Counted from the stretch's first letter, positions 49,370 to 58,757 are shown. The stretch: DNA of 64,000 bases from Sphingobium indicum B90A (GCF_000264945.2 NZ_CP013070.1:2790001-2854000), one strand, 5' to 3'. The notes: a model not told the origin generated them from the sequence alone. Numbers and translations are program-made.

Positions 49370-50119
49370 ATGGCAAAGGAACCGGCATTGGCGACCATCG
49401 CCGTCTACAGCCTGAAAGGGGGCGTCGGCAAGACGACCTTCGCGATCAACCTCGCCTGGGCGTCCGCCAGCATCTCGAAACGCCGGACGCTGCTGTGGGA
49501 TCTCGATCCGCAGGCGGCGGCAAGCTGGCTGATCTCCACCGACAGCGAGAGCAGGGACGCCGCGCAGGCGATCTTCAGCAAGGATGTGGAGGTCCGCAAG
49601 CTGATCCAGCCCTCCACCGTGCCGGGCCTGGACCTGATCGCCGCCGACACCTCGCTGCGCAGCCTGGACCATCTGTTCCGCGAGATGGACAAGAAGAAGC
49701 GCCTCGCCAGGCTGATCGAGAGCCTGGGCAAGGATTATGACCGGATCATCCTGGATTGTCCGCCCGGCCTGACCGAGACCAGCGAGCAGGTGCTGCGCGC
49801 CGCGGACATGATCGTGATTCCCGTCATCCCCTCCCCCCTCGCCCAGCGCGCCATGGGGGAGGTCGCCCGCTATCTGGTGCAGCGCGGCGGCAGCCACCCG
49901 CCGATCATGCCGGTCTATTCCATGGTCGACCGCCGCCGCGCCCTGCACCGCACCGCGCTGGACGCGCAGCCCGGCTGGCCAGCCATCCCCATGGCCAGCG
50001 CCGTCGAGCAGATGGCCGTGCGCCGGAAGCCGCTGGGCGCGTTTGCGGCCTCTTCTCCATCGGCGCAGGCTTTTACCGGGCTTTGGACGACGATCGAACG
50101 ACAGGTTCAGAAGCGGTAG
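49370..50119 (+). CDS. ParA/MinD-family ATPase
   Basis: The 249-residue protein has the deviant Walker A motif KGGVGKTTFAINLAW at residues about 16-30, LWDLDPQAAASWLI and YDRIILDCPPGLTETSEQVL. No ParB gene is adjacent, so it is an orphan ParA and may position a cellular cargo rather than the chromosome origin. It lies 81 bp after the DAHP synthase gene. Confidence 0.88.
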   Translation: MAKEPALATIAVYSLKGGVGKTTFAINLAWASASISKRRTLLWDLDPQAAASWLISTDSESRDAAQAIFSKDVEVRKLIQPSTVPGLDLIAADTSLRSLDHLFREMDKKKRLARLIESLGKDYDRIILDCPPGLTETSEQVLRAADMIVIPVIPSPLAQRAMGEVARYLVQRGGSHPPIMPVYSMVDRRRALHRTALDAQPGWPAIPMASAVEQMAVRRKPLGAFAASSPSAQAFTGLWTTIERQVQKR

Positions 50120-50286
50120 GTGGCCGCGAGCGGGGCCGGCTGGATCGACCGATTGCCGCCATCGGCGCAGCTTGCTCCTGCGCAGGCGTTCGAATGAGCC
50201 CGGTTCAGGCGGTGCGATGATAGGTCGAGCGCAGGAGCACGGCGCGCTTCACCAAGGGTCGAAAGTCGGCCTGGCTATTCGCGTAT

Positions 50287-52647
50287 CTAAGCCCGTGCCC
50301 GCGCCTGATGCGCCGGAAACAGCGCCGCCGCGTCGGCCGCCGGCATGGGCCGTCCGAAATAGAAGCCCTGGACCTTGCGGCAGCCCAGGCCCCGGACCAT
50401 CGCCAGTTCCGCCTCCGTTTCGACGCCTTCCGCCGTGGTCGCCATGCCCAGGCTGTCGGCCAGCGTGACCACCGCGCGGATGATCGCCAGGCTCTCCGCC
50501 TTGTTGTTCGACGCGCCCACGACGAAGCTGCGGTCGATCTTGATCGTGTCGAAACGCGTTCGGCTGAGATAGCCGAGCGAGGAATAGCCCGTGCCGAAAT
50601 CGTCGAGCGACAGCCGAACGCCCAGGCCGCGCAACTGGTCGAGTATCTTGAGCGCCCCGGTATCGGCGTTGACGAACACGCTTTCGGTGACTTCCAGTTC
50701 CAGCCGCCGCGCCTCCAGCCCGCTTTGCGCGAGAGCGGATACGACCGCGCCGACGAAGCTCGGATGAGCAAGCTGCTCGGCCGAGACATTGACCGCGATC
50801 CGCACGTCCTCCGGCCAGCATGCCGCTTCCTTGCAGGCGGTCCGCAGCACCCATTCCCCGATCGGCCCGATCAGCCGGGCCTCTTCCGCGACCGGAATGA
50901 ATTTGGCCGGCGAGATCGGCCCCATGTCCGGGTGGGTCCAGCGCACCAGCGCTTCGAACCCGACGACGGCGCCGGCCTGCGCCTCCACCACCGGCTGGAA
51001 CAGCACGTGCAACTGCTTCTTCTCCAGCGCGTCGCGCAGCGCCAGTTCCAGTTGGCGCCGCTCCTCCGCCTGGGCATGCAGTTGCGGTTCATAGGCGCAA
51101 TGCACGCCGCCGCCGTCGCCTTTCGCGCGATAGAGGGCAAGGTCGGCGCTCCTTATCAGCGCCTCCGATTCGCGGCCGTCCTGCGGCGACACCGCCGATC
51201 CCACCGATGCGCCGACATAGAGCGTATGTTCGTCCACCTGATAGGGGGCGGAAAGGCCGTTGATGATCCTGGCCGCCAGCTTGTCGACGCCGTGGGTCTC
51301 GCCCAATTGCGGGATGACGACGGCAAATTCGTCTCCGCCGATGCGCCCGCAAAATTCGGCGCCGGAACAGATGTGCCGCAACCGCCGCGCCACCTGGGTC
51401 AGCAGCTTGTCGCCGATCTGGTGCCCCAGCGTGTCGTTCACCGCCTTGAACCGATCGAGGTCGATCATCAGGAAGGCGCAGCCGCCCGCCCGCGCCGCGC
51501 CCGCCATCCCGCCGCCCATCGCCTGATCCAGCACGTCGCGCAGATGGGTGCGGTTGGGCAGGCCGGTCAACGGGTCGAACCGCGCAAGCTGGGCGATCCG
51601 CTCCGCCGATTCCCGCTGCTCGGTAATATCGGAACCGACGCCGCGAAAGCCGAGAAAGGCGCCGCCCTCATCATAGCGGGGCGATGCCGACAGTTCCCAC
51701 CAGCGCACTTTTCCATCCAGTTCGACGGGCAGGACGATGTTGCTGAAACTCTCCCGCCGCTTCAGATGATCCGCCAGTTCATGCAGTTCGGTCGGAAACA
51801 GTCCGCTTTCCCAGGCGTTTCCAGCCAGCAGTTCGACCAGCAGCACGCCTTCCGCCTCGGCCGGCGCGCGGCCCAGCATTTCCGCCAGGCGCGGCGACAC
51901 GCCGCTCAACCGCCGCGCAGGATCGGTCTGCCACAGCCAGTCCGACGCGCCATGCTCATATTCGCGCAGCAGCAGGCTGACGACCTCGCTTTTCTCCTCC
52001 AGTTGCACGCTGGCGCTGTGCTGCCGGGCGAAGGTCCGCGCATAGAGGAAGCAGCCGACCAGCAGCGACAGCGCATAGCTGGTGGCCAGGGCGAGCAGCG
52101 GCGCCTGGTCGCGCGGATCGAACAGGGCGCCAAGCCCGACGATGCAGGGCAGCAGAAAGCCGGTCGCCGCCAGCGGAGTGGGGGCATAGCTGATCGCGCC
52201 GCAGACCATGATGCAACTGATCAGCGTCCAATGCGCCACCGACTGCGCTGCGCCATGCCCCGCGGAAAGCGACATCATGCACGCTGCCCAGATGAGGCCG
52301 TGGAGCAGGCCGGTAAAGCCATGGACGCGAAGATCGGCGGCGCTGACCGCCGCGCCGTTCCGCCTGCGGCGCAAGATGCCGCCGACGGCCATGGAGAGAA
52401 GCAGCGCGGCGCTCCACAGCATCAGTCCCGGCGCAGAGCCGTGGTGACCGAAGACCTGCCAGAGGAACAGCAGGCCAAAGAGGTTCATCGCCTGCCGCAG
52501 CAGCGCGACATGATCGGCCGAGCGCAATTGGGCGGCCAGCACCCGTTCGGCCGCGTCGCCCGGCACGACGGCAAGGCCCATCATCGCCGGAAGCGATATT
52601 CGCTCCCGAGAAGCCGGTTCAGAAGATGGCCCGTGCCCGCGTTTCAC
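50287..52647 (-). CDS. Membrane GGDEF-EAL protein (cyclic di-GMP metabolism)
   Basis: The 786-residue protein has about five to six hydrophobic segments in the first 200 residues, a PAS-like domain (residues about 230-350), a GGDEF domain with the intact motif CGRIGGDEFAVV and a C-terminal EAL domain. The EAL catalytic residues look complete (FEALVRW, AVNVSAEQL, LELEVTESVF, LDDFGTGYSSL, IKIDRSF). It could therefore make and break cyclic di-GMP. The start may instead be the ATG at 52584 (MMGLAVVPG). Confidence 0.93.
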   Translation of the reverse strand: MKRGHGPSSEPASRERISLPAMMGLAVVPGDAAERVLAAQLRSADHVALLRQAMNLFGLLFLWQVFGHHGSAPGLMLWSAALLLSMAVGGILRRRRNGAAVSAADLRVHGFTGLLHGLIWAACMMSLSAGHGAAQSVAHWTLISCIMVCGAISYAPTPLAATGFLLPCIVGLGALFDPRDQAPLLALATSYALSLLVGCFLYARTFARQHSASVQLEEKSEVVSLLLREYEHGASDWLWQTDPARRLSGVSPRLAEMLGRAPAEAEGVLLVELLAGNAWESGLFPTELHELADHLKRRESFSNIVLPVELDGKVRWWELSASPRYDEGGAFLGFRGVGSDITEQRESAERIAQLARFDPLTGLPNRTHLRDVLDQAMGGGMAGAARAGGCAFLMIDLDRFKAVNDTLGHQIGDKLLTQVARRLRHICSGAEFCGRIGGDEFAVVIPQLGETHGVDKLAARIINGLSAPYQVDEHTLYVGASVGSAVSPQDGRESEALIRSADLALYRAKGDGGGVHCAYEPQLHAQAEERRQLELALRDALEKKQLHVLFQPVVEAQAGAVVGFEALVRWTHPDMGPISPAKFIPVAEEARLIGPIGEWVLRTACKEAACWPEDVRIAVNVSAEQLAHPSFVGAVVSALAQSGLEARRLELEVTESVFVNADTGALKILDQLRGLGVRLSLDDFGTGYSSLGYLSRTRFDTIKIDRSFVVGASNNKAESLAIIRAVVTLADSLGMATTAEGVETEAELAMVRGLGCRKVQGFYFGRPMPAADAAALFPAHQARARA

Positions 52648-52746
52648 CCGCCCGGATTAACAGGAAGCGGTTATCAATCCGTAACGGCGGAATGAAAGCA
52701 GGTAAAAAAGCGCGGCGCCGGGGAGGGCAATGCGCGACGACGGGGT

Positions 52747-54483
52747 TCAGGCGGCGATGTCGTAGGGACGGATTTCGCCGGTCAGATAGAGGTTGCGCGC
52801 CTTCGACCGGCTCAATTTGCCCGAACTGGTGCGCGGCAGGGTGCGCGGCGGCACCAGTTCGACGACGCAGTTCATGCCGGTGATCGCCCGCACCCTCTCC
52901 CGGATCTGGTCGCGCAGCCGCGTGCGCTCGTCATTGTCGGAGGTGCGGCAATGCACCAGCACGGCGGGCGCTTCCTCGCCGCCCGGCGTGGTGATGGCGA
53001 AGGCGGCGATGTCGCCCTGCTTGAAGCCGGGCAACTGCTCCACCGCCCATTCGATGTCCTGCGGCCAGTGATTCTTACCGTTGATGATGATCATGTCCTT
53101 GGCGCGGCCGACGATGTAGAGATAGCCGTCGCTGAGATAGCCCATGTCGCCCGTGTCCAGCCAGCCGTCGACCATGCAGGCGTCGGTCGCCTCCTGATCG
53201 CGGAAATAGCCGACCATCAGCGACGGTCCGGTGGTCCACACCTTGCCGATCTGGCGCTCGTTCAGCTTCGCGCCGTCCTCGTCGCGGATTTCCACGATCA
53301 TGTCCCGCGCGGGCTTGCCGCAGTTGACGATGGAGCGAAAACGCTGCGGGCGGCCCTCGGTCGCGTCGCCGCCGGACAGGTCGGTTTCCTCGACCAGCTC
53401 GACGATGATGCCCTCGCCCGGCGGCATGATGGTGACGGCCAGCGTCGCCTCCGCCAGGCCATAGCTCGGCAGGAACGCCTTGGGGCTGAAGCCCGCATCG
53501 CCAAAGGCGTCGACGAAGCTCTGCATCACATCGGGGCGGATCATGTCCGCGCCATTGCCCGCCAGTCTCCACCGGGACAGGTCGAAACGGTCCTGCGCCT
53601 TGGTCTGGCTCGACATGCGCCGCGCGCAGATGTCATAGCCGAAGGTCGGGGAATAGCTGATCGAGGTGCCCTCGTTCCGGCTGATCAGGTCCAGCCACGC
53701 CAGCGGACGGCGGGCAAAATCCTCGGTCTTCATGTAATCGGTCGACACCTGGTTGGCGACGACCGACAGGAAGCAGCCGACCAGGCCCATGTCATGATAC
53801 CAGGGCAGCCAGCTTATGCAGCGGTCGCTGTCCTGCACCTTCATGCCATGGCTGTGCGCGGCCAGGTTGCTGAGCAGCGCATGATGCGTCACCGCGACGC
53901 CATGGGGGAAGCGGGTCGAACCGCTCGAATATTGCAGATAGGCGATTTCGTGCGGCTGCGCCTGCGGCAGGTCGCAGGGCACGGCCTCCCGCGCGATGAA
54001 ATCCTCGAAGGCGATGCTCTCGACCGCTTTCTGGCGGCCGGATTCCCCCGCCATCTCCTCCAATTCCCTGGGGAAGAGGAACAGCATCGGGTCGCAGCTC
54101 GACAACTGGACGTTCAACTGGTCGATATAGCTTTCCTTGCCGCCGAAGCTGGTCGGCAGCGGCAGCGGCACCGGCCAGCCGCCCGCATAGACGATGCCGA
54201 AGAACAATTGCGCGAAATCGGCCCCCGTTTCCGCCACCAGCGCCACGCGGTCTTCGGGCTTGACCCCATGGGCGATCAGCCGGTGCGCGCAGGCGATGGC
54301 GTCGGCGCGCAATTCCGAAAAGGGATAGGCGCGCGCCAGATTTCCCCGCGCATCGTGGAAGTTGAGGCCGCGCCGTCCGGTCGCGGCATAGTCCAGCGCT
54401 TCGCCCAGCGTCTCGAAATCCGAGAAACGGCGGGGCAGATCGTCGGTGGTCGGCGTCGGTGCCATCATGCTTTGCGAACCCAT
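52747..54483 (-). CDS. Fatty acyl-AMP ligase
   Basis: This enzyme of the adenylate-forming superfamily activates a fatty acid as acyl-AMP, usually for transfer to an acyl carrier protein. The 578-residue protein has the AMP-binding P-loop YLQYSSGSTRFPHGVAVTH, SWLPWYHDMGLVGCFLSVVA (typical of FAALs), PSYGLAEATLAVTI, and GWLDTGDMGYLSDGYLYIVG. Lack of CoA use is inferred from these FAAL-like motifs. No polyketide genes are adjacent. In sphingomonads a lipid role is possible. Confidence 0.88.
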   Translation of the reverse strand: MGSQSMMAPTPTTDDLPRRFSDFETLGEALDYAATGRRGLNFHDARGNLARAYPFSELRADAIACAHRLIAHGVKPEDRVALVAETGADFAQLFFGIVYAGGWPVPLPLPTSFGGKESYIDQLNVQLSSCDPMLFLFPRELEEMAGESGRQKAVESIAFEDFIAREAVPCDLPQAQPHEIAYLQYSSGSTRFPHGVAVTHHALLSNLAAHSHGMKVQDSDRCISWLPWYHDMGLVGCFLSVVANQVSTDYMKTEDFARRPLAWLDLISRNEGTSISYSPTFGYDICARRMSSQTKAQDRFDLSRWRLAGNGADMIRPDVMQSFVDAFGDAGFSPKAFLPSYGLAEATLAVTIMPPGEGIIVELVEETDLSGGDATEGRPQRFRSIVNCGKPARDMIVEIRDEDGAKLNERQIGKVWTTGPSLMVGYFRDQEATDACMVDGWLDTGDMGYLSDGYLYIVGRAKDMIIINGKNHWPQDIEWAVEQLPGFKQGDIAAFAITTPGGEEAPAVLVHCRTSDNDERTRLRDQIRERVRAITGMNCVVELVPPRTLPRTSSGKLSRSKARNLYLTGEIRPYDIAA

Positions 54484-54653
54484 ATTGGCGTTACCAATGT
54501 CATATTTGTCCTATTCCGGCGCGCCGCTAACAGCTTTCAAGCTGCATTGCACCGGATAGTTGCATTCCAGCCTGAGCTTTTAACCCGGAAGGGGCGGTAA
54601 AATTCCGGCCCGACTGTGGCATAATCAAGGCGCTTGCCGCATGAAGCATTGCC

Positions 54654-55178
54654 ATGGCCGATAAACGCCTTCCTCCCCCGCTCGACGAAGAGGCGCTGCG
54701 CGAACTGGCGCTGCGCTATGTCGGCCGTTTCGCCACCAGCCGCGCCAAATTGCTCGCTTATCTGAACCGCAAGGTGAAGGAACGCGGCTGGGGCGGCGAA
54801 GGCCCAGCCGATCCGCAGGCGCTGGTCGATCGTCTGAGCGAACTGCGCTATGTCGACGATGCCGGCTATGCGGTGATGAAAAGCGGCGCGCTCAGCCGCC
54901 GCGGCTATGGCGCCCGCCGGGTCGCGGAAACCCTGCGCGCCGACGGCATAGCGGAGGCCGACCGGGAGGAAGCCCAAGCCCAGACGGAAAGGGAAAGCTG
55001 GTCCTCCGCCGACCGCTTCGCCCGCCGCAAGCGCATCGGCCCCTATGCGCTGGAACGGCCAGACCCGAAGCAGCGCGAGAAATGGATCGCCGCCTTCCTG
55101 CGCGCCGGCCATGATTACGCCACCGCCCGCCGCTGGACCGACGCCGCGCCGGGCGAGGTGCCGGAAGCGGAGGGATGA
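54654..55178 (+). CDS. recX: Regulatory protein RecX
   Basis: RecX binds RecA filaments and limits their activity. The 174-residue protein has the tandem three-helix repeats: LALRYVGRFATSRAKLLAYL, LVDRLSELRYVDDAGYAVMK and LSRRGYGARRVAETLRADGI. In many bacteria recX follows recA; here it is 53 kb away and has no LexA box of the form GTTC-N7-GTTC in its upstream gap. A family C hairpin follows the gene. Confidence 0.88.
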   Translation: MADKRLPPPLDEEALRELALRYVGRFATSRAKLLAYLNRKVKERGWGGEGPADPQALVDRLSELRYVDDAGYAVMKSGALSRRGYGARRVAETLRADGIAEADREEAQAQTERESWSSADRFARRKRIGPYALERPDPKQREKWIAAFLRAGHDYATARRWTDAAPGEVPEAEG

Positions 55179-55205
55179 AGGGCAGGAGCCGGGCCAAAAG
55201 GCGCG

Positions 55206-55293
55206 GCGTGCTCCTGCGAAGGCAGGAGCCCAGTTCGGAGGTTGCATAAAGACGGTGAGGACGGACTGGGCTCCTGCCTTCGCAGGAGCACGC
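55206..55293. repeat. Hairpin repeat, family C copy 3
   Basis: A perfect 29-bp inverted repeat starting GCGTGCTCCTGCGAAGGCAG surrounds a 30-nt loop. It lies between recX and the DUF192 lipoprotein gene on the same strand. It is the longest copy of family C here and may end recX transcription. Confidence 0.8.
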
Positions 55294-55328
55294 TGTTTTT
55301 CATCGTGAAGCTGCGATACGCCATAATC

Positions 55329-55841
55329 ATGAAATGCCTCCCCCTCATCCTCGCGACCCTCCTTACTGCCTGCTCACAAGGCGCTCCCAAAGCCGAAAAC
55401 ACCACCAACCCCGCCGCTGCCCGCCAAACCACCCTCCCCCTCACCATCCGCACCGCCAAAGCCACCCACCGCTTCACCGTGGAGGTCGCCCTGACCGAAA
55501 AGCAGCAGGAGCAGGGCCTGATGTTCCGCAAGTTGCTCGCCCCCGACGGCGGCATGCTGTTCCCGATGGACCCGCCGCGCACCGCCAGCTTCTGGATGAA
55601 GAACACGCTGATCCCGCTCGACATGCTGTTCATCCACACCGACGGCAGCATCGCTTTCCTCAAGGCCAGTGCTGCGCCCTATTCCCGCGAGCCCGTCTCG
55701 GCCGGCATTCCGGTGGCCGCCGTCCTCGAACTGCGCGGCGGCCGGGCGGCGGAACTGGGCATCGGGGAGGGCGACCATGTGCAATGGGGCGACTGCACCG
55801 CCTCTGCGCCCGCAAGCCCCCTCAATTTCTGCCCCGGCTGA
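55329..55841 (+). CDS. DUF192 lipoprotein
   Basis: The 170-residue precursor has a lipoprotein signal with the lipobox LLTAC (residues 11-15). The DUF192 domain follows: RFTVEVALTEKQQEQGLMFR, LFPMDPPRTASFWMKNTLIP and LDMLFIHTDGSIAFL. Function is unknown. NDUFA12 and DUF2155 genes follow on the same strand. I placed the start at the ATG at 55329, since upstream codons lie in the repeat. Confidence 0.9.
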   Translation: MKCLPLILATLLTACSQGAPKAENTTNPAAARQTTLPLTIRTAKATHRFTVEVALTEKQQEQGLMFRKLLAPDGGMLFPMDPPRTASFWMKNTLIPLDMLFIHTDGSIAFLKASAAPYSREPVSAGIPVAAVLELRGGRAAELGIGEGDHVQWGDCTASAPASPLNFCPG

Positions 55842-55890
55842 CCAGAACCGCCTTGCCAAGCGCCGGGCGCAGCGGCTAAGCGCTTCGCCC

Positions 55891-56289
55891 ATGGGAATCC
55901 TTGGCAAGATCTTCACCTGGTGGGATGGCGCGACCATCGGCACCTCGCTCCATACCTCCCGCAAGGGCACGAAGGTGGGCGAGGATCATCAGGGCAATGT
56001 CTATTATGAGGGCGGCACCGACCCCAATGGCCTGACCCGCCGCTGGGTCATCTACAATGGCGCCAACGACGCCAGCCGCGTGCCCGCCGAATGGCATGGC
56101 TGGCTGCACCATTCGATAGAGGGCGCGCCGGAAAGCTTCCTGCCGCCGCCCCGCATCTGGGAAAAGGATTTCACCCCCAACGCCACCGGCACGGCCCAGG
56201 CCTATCGCCCCACGGGCGCGCTGGAAAAGGGTGGCCTGCGCCAGAAGGCGACCGGCGATTATGAGGCGTGGAGCCCCGACGCATCATGA
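55891..56289 (+). CDS. NDUFA12-family complex I accessory subunit
   Basis: The 132-residue protein is homologous to NDUFA12 (B17.2), an accessory subunit of complex I shared by alphaproteobacteria and mitochondria: FTWWDGATIGTSLHTSRKGT, VYYEGGTDPNGLTRRWVIYN and PAEWHGWLHH. It would bind the peripheral arm of NADH:ubiquinone oxidoreductase. The main nuo genes are not in this window. It overlaps the DUF2155 start by 4 bp (ATGA). Confidence 0.93.
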   Translation: MGILGKIFTWWDGATIGTSLHTSRKGTKVGEDHQGNVYYEGGTDPNGLTRRWVIYNGANDASRVPAEWHGWLHHSIEGAPESFLPPPRIWEKDFTPNATGTAQAYRPTGALEKGGLRQKATGDYEAWSPDAS

Positions 56290-56942
56290 CGCGGCGCCCG
56301 GCGGGACGTTTCCTGCCGATCCTCGGCTGCGCGCTGGTCCTGGCCGGTTGCGGCGGCGACGACCTGCCGACGCAGAACCAGGGCGGCCCCGTCCGCATAG
56401 AGGGGCAGAAGATCCGCAATGGCGATGAATCCCCCCTTACGGGCACGCCGATGAACGAGCGCGTGGCGGTGATCGGCCTGCTCAACAAGCGCAACGGCAT
56501 CACCACCGACCTGACGATGAAACCCGGCGAAGCGCTGCGCGTGGGCGACGCCATCGTTCGGCTGCAGGCCTGCGAAACCACGGCGCCCTGGGAAAATGTG
56601 CAGGAAACCGGCGCCTTCGTGCAACTGGACGTGCGCAGCACCGCCGACAATAAATGGCGGCGCAATTTTTCCGGCTGGCTGTTCCGCGAACGGCCGGACC
56701 GCAATGTCGTGCAGCACCCGGTCTATGACGTCTGGGTCAGAAGCTGCACGATGTCCTGGCCCGAAACCGGCCCGGACACGGTGAAGCTGGGCGACAAGGG
56801 CGAAGCGTCGGACGGGGCGCGGGCCAATGCGTCCCCGGCGAGCGGAGAGAACGCCAGTTCCGCCCAGACCCCGGAACCGGCCGCCAGCACGCCCCGCCCG
56901 GCCCCCAGCGCCACGCCGTCCAACGCGCCCGCCAATGATTGA
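56286..56942 (+). CDS. DUF2155 lipoprotein
   Basis: The 218-residue precursor has a lipobox LAGC near residue 20 and the DUF2155 core: VAVIGLLNKRNGITTDLTMK, LRVGDAIVRLQACETTAPWE, FSGWLFRERPDRNVVQHPVY and VWVRSCTMSW. After that a Pro/Ala/Ser-rich tail of about 60 residues follows. The tail is encoded by the same DNA as the C-terminal tail of Aat on the other strand (56723-56942). Function is unknown; the gene follows NDUFA12 as in other alphaproteobacteria. Confidence 0.88.
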   Translation: MTRRPAGRFLPILGCALVLAGCGGDDLPTQNQGGPVRIEGQKIRNGDESPLTGTPMNERVAVIGLLNKRNGITTDLTMKPGEALRVGDAIVRLQACETTAPWENVQETGAFVQLDVRSTADNKWRRNFSGWLFRERPDRNVVQHPVYDVWVRSCTMSWPETGPDTVKLGDKGEASDGARANASPASGENASSAQTPEPAASTPRPAPSATPSNAPAND

Positions 56943-57487
56943 AGATAGTCGCGCTGGCTGATCTCTATCGCGCCCAATGACCGCAGATGATCGGTCATGA
57001 ACTGGCAATCGAGCAGGGTGAAGCCGCCGAAACGCATCCGGGCGGTCAGCCAGGCCAGCGCCACCTTCGACGCATCGGTGCGCCGGGACACCATGCTTTC
57101 CCCGAAAAAGGCCCGGCCCAGCGCCACGCCGTAGAGGCCGCCGACCAGCTCCTCCCCCTCCCATATTTCGACGGAGTGGGCGAAACCTATTTCATGCAGG
57201 TGGCGATAGGCCCGCTCGATCGGATGGTTGATCCAGGTGGAAGGCCGGTCCGGCGCGGCCTCCGCGCACAGGCGGACGATGCCGGCGAAATCGCGATTGG
57301 CGGTCACCCGAAACCGCTCCCGCCTTATCGTCTTGGCCAGCGAATGAGAGATGTGGAAGCCATGGAGCGGCATGATCGCCCGCCGCTTCGGCTCGATCCA
57401 GTACACCTCGTCCGCCTCGCGGTCGTCGGACATGGGAAACACGCCGATCGCGTAAGCCTGCAACAGCACCAACGGGTCAATCGTCAT
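56723..57487 (-). CDS. aat: Leucyl/phenylalanyl-tRNA-protein transferase
   Basis: Aat adds Leu or Phe to N-terminal Arg or Lys of proteins, marking them for ClpAP (N-degron pathway). The 254-residue protein has AYAIGVFPMSDDREADEVYWIEP-type start (ATG at 57487), HISHSLAKTIRRERFRVTANRDF, STWINHPIERAYRHLHEIG, and LDCQFMTDHLRSLGAIEISQ. The last 70 or so residues (after the YLQSL segment) are a non-conserved tail that overlaps the DUF2155 3' end tail-to-tail by 220 bp. Confidence 0.93.
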   Translation of the reverse strand: MTIDPLVLLQAYAIGVFPMSDDREADEVYWIEPKRRAIMPLHGFHISHSLAKTIRRERFRVTANRDFAGIVRLCAEAAPDRPSTWINHPIERAYRHLHEIGFAHSVEIWEGEELVGGLYGVALGRAFFGESMVSRRTDASKVALAWLTARMRFGGFTLLDCQFMTDHLRSLGAIEISQRDYLQSLAGALDGVALGAGRGVLAAGSGVWAELAFSPLAGDALARAPSDASPLSPSFTVSGPVSGQDIVQLLTQTS

Positions 57488-57590
57488 CAAGGAAAGACTT
57501 AACGCCAGACCGGGCGGCGCGCCAGTACGACTTTCATGCCTGAGACCGCCCTGCATGGCGGGAATTCCTGCCCGCCGGCGCGAATCCTTC

Positions 57591-57614
57591 TAGGCTGTAT
57601 CGACATTCAGCCTA
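57591..57614. repeat. Short terminal-repeat remnant at the queA stop
   Basis: TAGGCTG-N10-CAGCCTA is a 24-bp palindrome. TAGGCTGTATCGACATTCAG closely matches the terminal repeats at 42657-42676 and of family A. Its right end CTA is the TAG stop codon of queA on the minus strand. It looks like a minimal remnant of an excised or collapsed element. Confidence 0.6.
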
Positions 57615-58646
57615 AGGATTCGGCAACAGCAGGCTGGAGTCGCCATAGCTGTAGAAGCGATAGCCGCCATCAATGGCGTGCCGGTAGACCGACTGCATTT
57701 TTTCCGTGCCCATCAGGGCGCTTACCAGCATGAACAAGGTCGATTTGGGCAGGTGGAAATTGGTCATCAGCCCGTCGACCGCGCGGAAACGGTAGCCGGG
57801 CGTGATGAAGATCCGCGTCTCGTCCTCGAAGGGGCGGATGATGCCGTCTTCCCCCGTCGCGCTTTCCAGCAGGCGCAGGCTGGTGGTGCCGACCGCGATC
57901 AGCCGGCCTCCCGCCGCCCGCGCCGCATTGAGGCGGTCCGCCGTCGCCTGGTCGATCCGCCCCCATTCGGCATGCATATGGTGATCGTCCGTATCCTCCA
58001 CCTTGACCGGCAGGAAGGTGCCGGCGCCGACGTGCAGGGTCAGCGTTTCCGTTCCGATGCCGGCTTTTTCTATCGCGGTCATCAATTCGGGCGTGAAGTG
58101 CAGCGCCGCCGTGGGCGCGGCGACGGCGCCGTCCTCCCGCGCGAACATGGTCTGGTAGTCGCTGCGGTCGCGCTCGTCGGTCGGGCGCTTGCTGGCGATA
58201 TAGGGGGGCAGTGGCATCCGGCCCGCCCGTTCCAGCAACAGTTCGACCGGCTCCTCGCCCTCGAAGCGGAGCATGACGCCGCCCTCCTCGTCGCGCGGGC
58301 CGGCCACGGCGGTGACGCCATTGCCGAAATCGATCCGGTCGCCGTCCCGCACCCGCTTGGCGTTGCGGAGGAAGGCCTGCCACTGGCGCAGGCCGAGCCG
58401 CTTGTGCAGCGTCGCGCCGATCTTCGCCTGGCCGCGAATGCCTTCCAATTGGGCCGGGATGACTTTGGTGTCGTTGAACACCAGCACGTCGCCGGGGCGC
58501 AGCAGGCCGGGCAGGTCGCGCACGATCCGGTCCTGGAACGGCGCGTCGCCCGCCGCCAGCAGCAGCCGGGCCGAATGGCGCGGGGAAGCGGGGCGAAGCG
58601 CGATGCTTTCGGGCGGAAGGTCGAAATCGAACAGGTCTACGCGCAT
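57612..58646 (-). CDS. queA: tRNA preQ1(34) S-adenosylmethionine ribosyltransferase-isomerase
   Basis: QueA makes epoxyqueuosine in tRNA by transferring the ribose of S-adenosylmethionine to preQ1. The 344-residue protein has [20 protein letters not shown] at the start, [50 protein letters not shown] and [20 protein letters not shown]. Its TAG stop coincides with a short palindromic repeat end. Confidence 0.97.
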   Translation of the reverse strand: MRVDLFDFDLPPESIALRPASPRHSARLLLAAGDAPFQDRIVRDLPGLLRPGDVLVFNDTKVIPAQLEGIRGQAKIGATLHKRLGLRQWQAFLRNAKRVRDGDRIDFGNGVTAVAGPRDEEGGVMLRFEGEEPVELLLERAGRMPLPPYIASKRPTDERDRSDYQTMFAREDGAVAAPTAALHFTPELMTAIEKAGIGTETLTLHVGAGTFLPVKVEDTDDHHMHAEWGRIDQATADRLNAARAAGGRLIAVGTTSLRLLESATGEDGIIRPFEDETRIFITPGYRFRAVDGLMTNFHLPKSTLFMLVSALMGTEKMQSVYRHAIDGGYRFYSYGDSSLLLPNP

Positions 58647-58674
58647 GGTCGAATGCTCTAGAACAGCATATCAA

Positions 58675-58740
58675 GTGCTCCTGTGAAGACAGGAACCCAG
58701 TTCAGACGGCGGGACTGGACTCCTGCCTTCGCAGGAGCAC
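58675..58740. repeat. Hairpin repeat, family C copy 4
   Basis: GTGCTCCTGTGAAGACAGGA continues to CCCAGT and pairs with ACTGGACTCCTGCCTTCGCA and the rest (58714-58740). It lies between the cyclophilin and queA genes on the same strand, 28 bp before the queA start, so it could separate their transcription. Confidence 0.75.
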
Positions 58741-58757
58741 GCATTCACCCGGCCTTA

